NCBI GenBank assembly: GCA_963793625.1
Contig: CAWCAT010000037.1
Location: 62,001-126,000 of the forward strand
Direction of reading: 5' to 3'
From: G963668605 sp963793625
GTDB lineage: Bacteria; Acidobacteriota; Terriglobia; Bryobacterales; Bryobacteraceae
Length of the DNA: 64,000 nucleotides
Shown here: piece after piece, positions 57,634 through 64,000 of the stretch
Numbering within the stretch: position 1 is the first letter of the stretch
Layout: the number at the start of each line of letters is the position of its first letter
Program-made: the position numbers and the translations under genes
The notes under the pieces: model-generated
Told to the model about the DNA's origin: nothing
What the model saw: only the letters and a program-made list of their open reading frames with translations
Database searches by the model: none

Positions 57634-58752
57634 TTACAGCCGCTTGATGCGGATGTGCTTGTATTCGATCGGCATGCCTGCCTGGTGCGCCTGGAGCATG
57701 ATGTGGCCGGGAGCCGTGTTCTCCAGCTTGTGATATTCCATCACGGTCTCGCCGTTGACCCTCACGAGGCAGTTCGGCCCCTGCGCGATCAATTGCATCA
57801 GGTACCACTTCTCGGCCTCGATCTTCGGATACCGCGCGCGTTCGAAATAGTAGAGCGACCCGGTCGGGTACACCGCATCTTCCACGTCGTGGATCTGGAT
57901 CTCGTAGTGGCGCTTCTCGCGATCCGCATCACAACGAAACAGCACGCCGCCGTTCGAATGCAGGCTCGCCCTCACATAAAGCTGCAGCTCGAAGTTCCCG
58001 TACTGTTCCTTCGTGGCGAGGTGACCGAGCCCGTCGCCGTACAGCACTTCGCCGAGCGGCTCGAAACGCGCTTTGCCCTCCGCCAGGAACCACTTCGCCA
58101 GATCGCCGGGCTGTTCGTACAACGGCTCCCAAGTCTCTTTAGCCGGCAACTCCCGCACGCGAAGATTGCGGAAGCGGATCGGATAAGACAGTGATTGAAG
58201 CCCGAGATACCCGCGCCGCAAACGCCACCGCAGTTCCGGGTTTGCCTCGACATCCAGGTCCTGGACCTGCTCATCGTTGATCCAGACGCGAAGCTGCGGC
58301 CAATCGAACACGGCGCGGAAGGTGTTCCATTCGCCCTTGCTCTTTACGTTGACCTTCGACGGCGCGACGAGCGGAAACACCGCGCCGGCCGAGGTCGGCT
58401 TGGGCGGGGCCTCGTCCTTGTGGAAGAGCTTGATGGTGACGCCGCTCCAGGTCGGGCGCCCATGCTCCGGAGCGTGCAGGAAAATGCCGGAGTCCATCCA
58501 GCCCTGAAGGTAGAAATCGCAGCGGAAATCGAAGTTTTCGTACTGCCGCGACGAGCGGAGCCACGACGGATAGTTCGCAGACTGGTGGACCACGATCGCG
58601 CCGTCCCGGACGTAAAAGGCTGTTTCAGGGCCGTCCGCGACGGACCACCCCTCCAGGGACTGGCCGTTGAAAAGTGATGTGAAGCCGGGCTCTATAGATA
58701 CCGGGGCAGCAGTCGCGACGGCCGCCCCTTTCAGAAACGTGCGTCGTTCCAT
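57634..58752 (-). CDS. Exported protein with two DUF1080 domains
   Basis: An intact gene. ATG 58752 (MERRTFLKGAAVATAAPVSI) encodes a Tat-like signal; ATG 58779 is also possible. Two tandem DUF1080 modules: the first opens FTSLFNGQSLEGWSVADGPE with WMDSGIFLHAPEHGRPTWSG; the second is KWFLAEGKARFEPLGEVLYG with GVLFRCDADREKRHYEIQIH and NCLVRVNGETVMEYHKLENT. The family is associated with 3-keto-disaccharide hydrolysis. It sits immediately downstream of a Gfo/Idh oxidoreductase on the same strand, so both may act on the same oxidised sugar. Confidence 0.9.
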   Translation of the reverse strand: MERRTFLKGAAVATAAPVSIEPGFTSLFNGQSLEGWSVADGPETAFYVRDGAIVVHQSANYPSWLRSSRQYENFDFRCDFYLQGWMDSGIFLHAPEHGRPTWSGVTIKLFHKDEAPPKPTSAGAVFPLVAPSKVNVKSKGEWNTFRAVFDWPQLRVWINDEQVQDLDVEANPELRWRLRRGYLGLQSLSYPIRFRNLRVRELPAKETWEPLYEQPGDLAKWFLAEGKARFEPLGEVLYGDGLGHLATKEQYGNFELQLYVRASLHSNGGVLFRCDADREKRHYEIQIHDVEDAVYPTGSLYYFERARYPKIEAEKWYLMQLIAQGPNCLVRVNGETVMEYHKLENTAPGHIMLQAHQAGMPIEYKHIRIKRL

Positions 58753-58802
58753 GTTGTATTGAGGCGCCGCGTCAAGCAAGCGGCGCCACCATTGGATGCT
58801 GC

Positions 58803-60156
58803 CTACACCTTCTCCGGAACCACGAAGCCCTTGCGGTATCCGCCTTTGCGGGTGAACAACGCGGTAGCTTCCTTGTCACCCGGACAGGTCCAGGTCTTCG
58901 CGTCAAAGTTGATCGTCCGGCCGAGCTGATACGAGATGTTCGCCAGGTGGATGAGGACCGTGGACGGAGCGCCTTCCTCGATAGGTGCGTTCTGCTTGCT
59001 CCTGTCGCGGCTGCGCACCACGTCGATGAAGTTCTGCCAGTTGTTGCCGCCCTGCTTCAGCGAGGGTCCGGGTTCCTGCATATTGCGGCCGCTCTCGGCT
59101 TCCTTCTTCGGTCCGAGCACACTCCAGTAAGTGTCGTAACCCTCGACAGCGAGATAGCCCTTCGACCCGTAAAAGACATTGCCGATGGTGTTTCGACCGG
59201 ACCCTTCTCGAACTCCGCCTTGATCTTGCCCTCGTCGATGCCGGCTTCGTGGTTCGACATCCAGTGCCGTACCGCGAACTCCATCATCTTCTTCTTGCCG
59301 CCATCGTTGAACTCATAGAGCGCGGTGAGGGTGTTCGGGGTCTCCTGGTCGTCGTCAAACATGAAATGGCCGCCGATGGCGGTGACTTTCGTGGGATACG
59401 TGACGCCGAGGCCCCAGCGGCAGATATCCAGCTCGTGGATACCCTGGTTGCCAAGGTCGCCATTGCCGAAATCCCAGAGCCAGTGCCACTTGTAGTGATA
59501 GCGGTTCTCGGTGAAAGGCTTCAGCGGGGCCGGCCCGTCCACAGGTCATAGTTCACGCCGGCGGGCACGGCTGAGGGCGTGCGCGGCCGATGGTGTCGCG
59601 CCATTTGAAGCACAGTCCGCGCGTCATATAGACATCGCCAATCAGGCCGTCGCGCATTTTCTGGACGGCTTCCATCACGCCGGCGCCGGAGCGGCTATTC
59701 GTGCCGTGCTGAACGATCTGCTTGTTGTACTTCTTTGCCGCGGCCACAATCTGCTTGGCCTCGAACATGTTGTAGCTGCACGGCTTCTCGACGTAAACAT
59801 CCTTGCCGGCCTGGAGAGCCCAGATTGTTTGCAGCGTGTGCCAGTGGTTCGGCGTCGCGATGGAGACGGCGTCGATAGTCTTGTCTTCAAGTACTTTGCG
59901 GAATTCGGTGAACCCGCCGGCTTCTTGCCGGTCGCTTTCTCGACGAGGGCGATACGATTCTGCGAACATTGTCGTCTATGTCGCAGATTGCTGCGATTTC
60001 GACGTTCTTCATGCGCCCGTATGGTCGAAAGTGTGAACCACCCTGCCCGCGCACGCCCACGACCGCAACCCGCACCGTATCGTTGGCGCTCTGCATCCGG
60101 CTCGCGCTTGCCGCGCCTGCAGCCGCCGCGCCCATCATGAAAATCCGTCTGTTCAT
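58803..60156 (-). CDS. Exported Gfo/Idh/MocA-family oxidoreductase (frameshifted)
   Basis: It starts at ATG 60156 (MNRRIFMMGAAAAGAASASR, Tat-like). Rossmann segment VRVAVVGVRGQGGSHFRPYG, then VSIATPNHWHTLQTIWALQA and GKDVYVEKPCSYNMFEAKQI (EKP motif with catalytic Lys). The second domain has WHWLWDFGNGDLGNQGIHEL and DICRWGLGVTYPTKVTAIGG, with the GNQGIHELD site. It ends at TAG 58803 (RKGFVVPEKV). Indels near 59960, 59560 and 59190. It is likely a secreted sugar oxidoreductase, in operon with the double DUF1080 gene. Confidence 0.87.
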
Positions 60157-60275
60157 GCCTTGTCTCCCGTTCAGCAAAATTGCCATTCGACTATAGCGCT
60201 TGGGCGTAGCCTCAGAGCCCAACGTTACCCGAAGCTATCATAAACCCTCGAACATGGCGCCTCGAAAGCCCTGCC

Positions 60276-61640
60276 TTACTTGTCCGCTGCCCTCGGGTGG
60301 GCTCCGATCGCAGCCGGCGCGACCGCCTTGGCTTTCGTGTCCTCCCAATCCTTGCGAATGTTCTCCGGGAAGTTCGCGAGCAGCCGTTCGGCGCGCGCAT
60401 AGAGATCTCGAACGATTTCGGGATGTTCGGGCGATACGTCGTAGCTCTCATCGCTGTCGCTCTCGAGATCGTACAGTTCGGGCGCGGCGAGCGGCAGGTT
60501 CCTGCGCCCGCCCTGTGGCGAGGGGCTGTAGGCCGCGCCCGTGTAGCGCGCCACATGGAGTTTCCAACGGTCGTGGCGTATGCACTGGAGGTGCGTATCG
60601 TCGAAGTACAACAGCCCCTCGCGATGCGTGGGTTTCCCGTGCCGTTAGAACTGGCCATAGATCGATTCCGTCCAGCGGCTTGGATGGAAATTCTGCGCCC
60701 GCGAGACGCGCGACCGTCGGCATCACATCCATCAGCGAGCCTACCTGGCGGGCTACGCGCCCTGCGGAAATCCGTCCCGGCATTTTGGCGATAAACGGCA
60801 CCCGCACGCCGCCTTCATACGTCGAGCCCTTGCGACCGCGCAGGCGGCCGGGAGAACCCTCGTACCACGGCCCGTTGTCGCTCGAGAACAGCACCAGCGT
60901 GTTCGAATCCAGTTTGTGCCGCTTCAATGCCGCCAGCACTTCGCCGACGCTCCAGTCGATCTCGGCGATAACGTCCCCGTACAGGCCGCGGCCCGATTTT
61001 CCCCGGAAGCGCTCGGAGGCGCCCAGCGGGATGTGCGGCATCGTGTGCGGCATGTAGAGGAAGAACGGCGAATCCTTCGCGCTCTCAATGAACCGGACCG
61101 CCTCGGCGGTGTACTGCCCGGTGATGCGGTCCATGCGTGCCCGGGGTTCCGCCACGTTCCGTATCCCGCATTAGGACCGGCGGCTCCATGTCGTTTGAAT
61201 ACGGAATGCCGAAGTAATCGTCAAAGCCTCGGGCGGTGGGCAGGAACTGCGGCAGATGGCCGAGGTGCCACTTGCCGACGCACATGGAACGGTAGCCGCG
61301 CCGTTTCAAGACCTGCGCGATGGTGGTTTCGTCCTGGGCGAGCCCGGTGGTGTCCTTGGGAAAAAGCACGCGCGGAACGCCGACGCGAGTTGGATATCGG
61401 CCGGTCATGAGCGCGGCGCGCGACGGCGAGCAGACCGGATTGGCCGAATAGAACTGCGTGAAGCGAACGCCTTCCGAGCCCATGCGGTCGAGGTTCGGGC
61501 GTCCGGAGGCTGCCGCCATAGCAGCCGAGGTCGCCGTATCCGAGGTCGTCACAAACGATCAGCACGACGTTGGGCGGCGCGGCAGGTCGTGCCTGTAGGG
61601 CGGACGCCGCAGCGACCGATAGAAAGTGCCGGCGGGTCAT
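60276..61640 (-). CDS. Exported sulfatase (frameshifted)
   Basis: ATG 61640 (MTRRHFLSVAAASALQARPA, Tat-like). Sulfatase elements: PNVVLIVCDDLGYGDLGCYG (metal-binding DD), the formylglycine motif CSPSR (Cys to be oxidised) in NPVCSPSRAALMTGRYP, the second signature YRSMCVGKWHLGHLPQFLPT, metal-binding SSDNGPWYEGSPG, and HDRWKLHVARY near the end. TAG/TAA end at 60276 (HPRAADK). Indels near 61120-61150, 61510 and 60630. It removes sulfate esters from a polysaccharide or glycoside; an FGE enzyme is needed but not in the window. Confidence 0.9.
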
Positions 61641-61768
61641 GAGAGTGCCAGTGTAACGCCACCCTGCGCTGCTTAGGAAGCCTTCTCAGTCCATAATGCT
61701 GGACGGCGCGCCGGATTTCCCACTGTGTTCACGTAATTCGCAGCGGGTCGGGGTCATTCTGAAAGTCG

Positions 61769-62608
61769 ATGCGCCGTGTTCTCGTTTGCGTGTTTTGGCT
61801 CGCCTCCGGGTTGGCCGCCCAAATTTCGGATCCTTTCTTCTTTATCCAGGGCTCGGACCCCCAGTTCGGGCACTTCGCGAAGAACAAGGATCTCTCTCAG
61901 GGGACCGCGAACTTCCAGTTTTTCATCGCAACAGTGAACCGCCTTAAGCCCGCTTTCGTCGTCCTTACTGGCGACCTGGTGAACCGCGCGCGCAATCCGG
62001 AACAGATCGCGGAGTTCAAGCGGATTGCGGCCGGGCTCGACAAGTCGATCCCGCTATACCTCCTGCCGGGCAATCACGATATAAGCGATCATCCGGAACC
62101 GATGCACCTTGAAGCCTGGCGCAAGAACTTCGGGGCGGACCACTGGGCGTTCAGGAAGGCCGATACAGTCTTCATCGGGTTCAACTCGGCCCTGGTTAAC
62201 TCGGTCAAAGCTCCGCCCGATGAAGTCGAGAAGCAATATGTATGGCTGCAGGCGGAACTGGCGAAAGCGAGGCGCGAGGGTGCGAGGCGAGTGATACTCT
62301 TCCAGCACCACTCCTGGTTCCTGAGTTCGTTCGGCGAGGAAGACAGATACGTCAACATACCCGCGACGCAGCGTCACAAGTACTTCCAGCTATTCCGGAC
62401 TTACGGCGTCACACACATCTTTGCGGGGCACATGCACCAAAATTGTCTGGCGAGCACGGACGGAATCGAGATGGTGACCACCGGTGCAATCGGTTTGCCT
62501 CGCGGCGAGGAGCGATCGGGCTTCCGCATCGTGACCGTTCGCGATTCGGCCGTCGCGCACCAGTATTACGATTTCGGAGTGGTGCCTAATCAGGTCACCG
62601 TTCAGTAG
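61769..62608 (+). CDS. Secreted calcineurin-like metallophosphoesterase
   Basis: An intact protein of 279 residues. Signal peptide RVLVCVFWLASGLAA. The five phosphoesterase blocks are present: GSDPQFG (Asp), LTGDLVN (Asp), LPGNHD (Asn-His-Asp), RVILFQHHSW (His) and FAGHMHQNC (His-x-His). The layout resembles CPPED1-type purple-acid/calcineurin-like enzymes. It probably cleaves phosphomonoesters or diesters outside the cytoplasm. It diverges from the sulfatase across 128 bases. Confidence 0.9.
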   Translation: MRRVLVCVFWLASGLAAQISDPFFFIQGSDPQFGHFAKNKDLSQGTANFQFFIATVNRLKPAFVVLTGDLVNRARNPEQIAEFKRIAAGLDKSIPLYLLPGNHDISDHPEPMHLEAWRKNFGADHWAFRKADTVFIGFNSALVNSVKAPPDEVEKQYVWLQAELAKARREGARRVILFQHHSWFLSSFGEEDRYVNIPATQRHKYFQLFRTYGVTHIFAGHMHQNCLASTDGIEMVTTGAIGLPRGEERSGFRIVTVRDSAVAHQYYDFGVVPNQVTVQ

Positions 62609-62623
62609 CGCAGCCGCGCGGAG

Positions 62624-63073
62624 TTACTGCCGCTCGTAGACTTCGTAGTCCTTAATCTTCTTGCCCTTACGGTCGATCCCGCTCGAAGTATAGATGAACG
62701 ATTTGCCGTCCTTAGCAAGCACGCCCCGACCCTGAACCGTCATATCGCCAAACTTCCAGACATGCTCGACAGTACGCTCATCGATCCGCTTTTCAAGTAC
62801 CGTGGCTCCCTGCGCGCCTTCGATAGCCGTCACCTGCCCGGGAACGGTGGTGAACGACATCGTCATTTTCTCGCCTTCGCGATCGATCGTGTTTACCGTC
62901 GTTTTGCCGGTCTGCTCAATGATGATCGTCTGCGCCTTGGGTCCGGGTCCGGGATTGTACTTGCTTTTCGCCAGGTTCAGCTTCCATGTGCCCTCGAATG
63001 AATTACTCTGCGCTGAGGCAGTCGAGGTGAAAGCAAACAAAACAGCAGCAGCGAGGCCGGCTAACCGATACAT
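62624..63073 (-). CDS. Secreted lipocalin-like protein, paralog of the gene at 50884
   Basis: An intact protein of 149 residues. ATG 63073 after AAGGAGG; signal MYRLAGLAAAVLFAFTSTAS. Core: FEGTWKLNLAKSKYNPGPGP, QTIIIEQTGKTTVNTIDREG, EKRIDERTVEHVWKFGDMTV and SIFIYTSSG-type end IKDYEVYERQ. It shares GTWKLN and KRID(E/D)RTVE with the gene at 50884. Ligand unknown. Convergent with the metallophosphoesterase, 15 bases apart. Confidence 0.82.
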   Translation of the reverse strand: MYRLAGLAAAVLFAFTSTASAQSNSFEGTWKLNLAKSKYNPGPGPKAQTIIIEQTGKTTVNTIDREGEKMTMSFTTVPGQVTAIEGAQGATVLEKRIDERTVEHVWKFGDMTVQGRGVLAKDGKSFIYTSSGIDRKGKKIKDYEVYERQ

Positions 63074-63220
63074 ACACTTCCTCCTTGATCTGGATGAGTC
63101 AAAGAAAGCAGTGTTCCCAGATGTTGGTACCAGTTTACCGGATGCAGGCCGGACAAGCCTAGTTAACTGACACAGATCCGCCGCGTGTTGGACAATCGAA
63201 GCGGCGGCCCTGCTGTCCTC

Positions 63221-63877
63221 ATGAATGTTCTGATTTCCGATTTCGACGGCACCATCACGTCCACCGACTTCTTCATTCTGGCGCGGCAATTCGCTCCGCC
63301 CTCGGAGCCGGATTATCTGACGATGTACCGCACCGGGCGCATCACGCACTTCGATGCAATGGCTGCGTATTTCGCTCATATCCCGACGGATCCCGAGTCG
63401 CTCGATACGCTCGTGCGTGGCACGCGGCCCGATCCCGAATTTGGGGCCGCAGCCGCGCGCCTGGCCGAAGCGTCATGGGACCTGATCATCGTGTCGGCGG
63501 GTTCGTCCTGGTACATCGACTCCGTGCTTCAGATCGCCGGCGTCCGTGCCACCGTGCGGGCGAACCCGGGACGCATCGTAGAGGGGAAAGGGCTGGTCCT
63601 GAGTAAGCCTCCGCAGGACTCGCCGTTCTACTCCGAACAGGTGGGCATCGACAAGCCTGCCGTGGTGCATGACGCCCTGGAGCGATACCAGACTGTGGCG
63701 TTCGCCGGTGATGGCCCGCAGGACCTGGCGCCCGCGCTGCTCGTCCGTCCGGAACTGCGCTTTGCGAGGCGCTTCCTGGCGGAGGAATTCGGCCGCCGCA
63801 ACGAGGGATTCCGGCCGTTCGAGCGGTGGTCTGCGATCGTTGATGCGTTACTCGCGGACACCCCGGGAGCGCGCTGA
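63221..63877 (+). CDS. HAD-family phosphatase, MtnX/phosphoserine-phosphatase-like
   Basis: An intact protein of 218 residues from ATG 63221 (a GTG at 63185 would add 12). Motif I ISDFDGTITSTDFFILAR with the nucleophile Asp-x-Asp; motif II WDLIIVSAGSSWYI (Ser); motif III Lys about VGIDKPAVV; motif IV TVAFAGDGPQDLAPAL. The cap (FFILARQFAPP...MYRTGRITHF) resembles MtnX-type 2,3-diketo-5-methylthiopentyl phosphate or phosphoserine phosphatases. The substrate is uncertain. No methionine-salvage neighbours are present. Confidence 0.85.
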   Translation: MNVLISDFDGTITSTDFFILARQFAPPSEPDYLTMYRTGRITHFDAMAAYFAHIPTDPESLDTLVRGTRPDPEFGAAAARLAEASWDLIIVSAGSSWYIDSVLQIAGVRATVRANPGRIVEGKGLVLSKPPQDSPFYSEQVGIDKPAVVHDALERYQTVAFAGDGPQDLAPALLVRPELRFARRFLAEEFGRRNEGFRPFERWSAIVDALLADTPGAR

Positions 63878-63904
63878 GAAAAGACGCCGTACCGCGGCCG
63901 TGCG

Positions 63905-64000
63905 CTACCGCGCCGTCCAGCCGCCATCCACCAGCAGTGTGTGGCCTGTGATCAGCGACGCTGCCGGCGACGCGAGGAACACTACCGCACCCGCAACCTC
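63905..64000 (-). CDS. Short-chain dehydrogenase/reductase, C-terminal fragment (runs off right edge)
   Basis: The last 31 codons of a gene: EVAGAVVFLASPAASLITGH then TLLVDGGWTAR and TAG 63905-63907. This FLASPAASxITGxxLxVDGG ending is characteristic of classical SDRs of the FabG/gluconate-5-dehydrogenase type. The catalytic Ser-Tyr-Lys are outside the window. Confidence 0.8.
   Translation of the reverse strand, partial: EVAGAVVFLASPAASLITGHTLLVDGGWTAR

Overview
The window is high-GC bacterial chromosome. The gene content suggests an Acidobacteriota genome of the Bryobacterales/Solibacterales type. That placement is inferred from many secreted catabolic proteins (two DUF1080 proteins, three Gfo/Idh/MocA oxidoreductases, a sulfatase, three tandem amidohydrolases), Ig/FN3-like proteins, a LiaF-LytS-LytTR module and a long-form HisG. 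No 16S rRNA, tRNA, CRISPR array or prophage was seen.

Reading-frame quality is mosaic. Some stretches are clean (about 17.5-20.3, 29.2-31.1, 39.2-41.0, 46.8-49.3, 50.1-51.5 and 61.7-63.9 kb). Others carry single-base indels every 50-200 bp (about 10.7-17.4, 20.4-27.5, 31.1-35.2, 36-39, 41-46.3 and 56.3-57.5 kb). The broken genes there are housekeeping genes (his, purN/M, dnaB, aroB, nadB), and their conserved motifs survive in alternating frames. This is best explained by unpolished long-read sequence, not decay. For such genes the coordinates give the whole locus, from inferred start to inferred stop.

Layout. 1-9.7 kb: EamA transporter, NarL-type two-component pair, a TlpA-like protein followed by Ig/FN3 domains, secreted nucleoside hydrolase, lipoprotein, HicBA, Gfo/Idh oxidoreductase and a polysaccharide deacetylase coupled to a TPR protein. 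10.7-18.1 kb: a TetR-controlled drug-efflux operon read leftward (tetR, tolC, hlyD, two ATPases, two ABC-2 permeases), with a consensus sigma70 promoter and palindromic operator. 18.2-21.0 kb: a rightward membrane-stress-type operon (small membrane protein, LiaF-like, LytS-like kinase, LytTR regulator). 21.0-28.1 kb: a leftward histidine operon, hisI-G-D-C-HAD-B-H-F-A, preceded by a His-rich leader peptide and a terminator, i.e. a classical attenuator. 28.1-31.1 kb: S66 peptidase, LuxR regulator, CpaE-like ATPase. 31.1-41 kb: menG/aroB, nadB, a cation-exchanger-like protein, dnaB and yifB (comM), and small proteins including an RsbRD-like one. 41-46.7 kb: purM-purN divergent from three coupled amidohydrolases. 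46.8-64 kb: isomerase, thioesterase, oxidoreductases, DUF1080 proteins, M3 peptidase, lipoprotein, an IS481-type transposase remnant, LarA-like protein, Flp pilin, glycine C-acetyltransferase, sulfatase, metallophosphoesterase, HAD phosphatase, and the end of a short-chain dehydrogenase.

The most interesting items are the histidine attenuator with its near-leaderless leader peptide and adjoining HAD phosphatase, the deacetylase with a pseudomurein-binding-like tail, the possible TlpA-Ig/FN3 fusion interrupted by one stop, and the tandem amidohydrolase operon.
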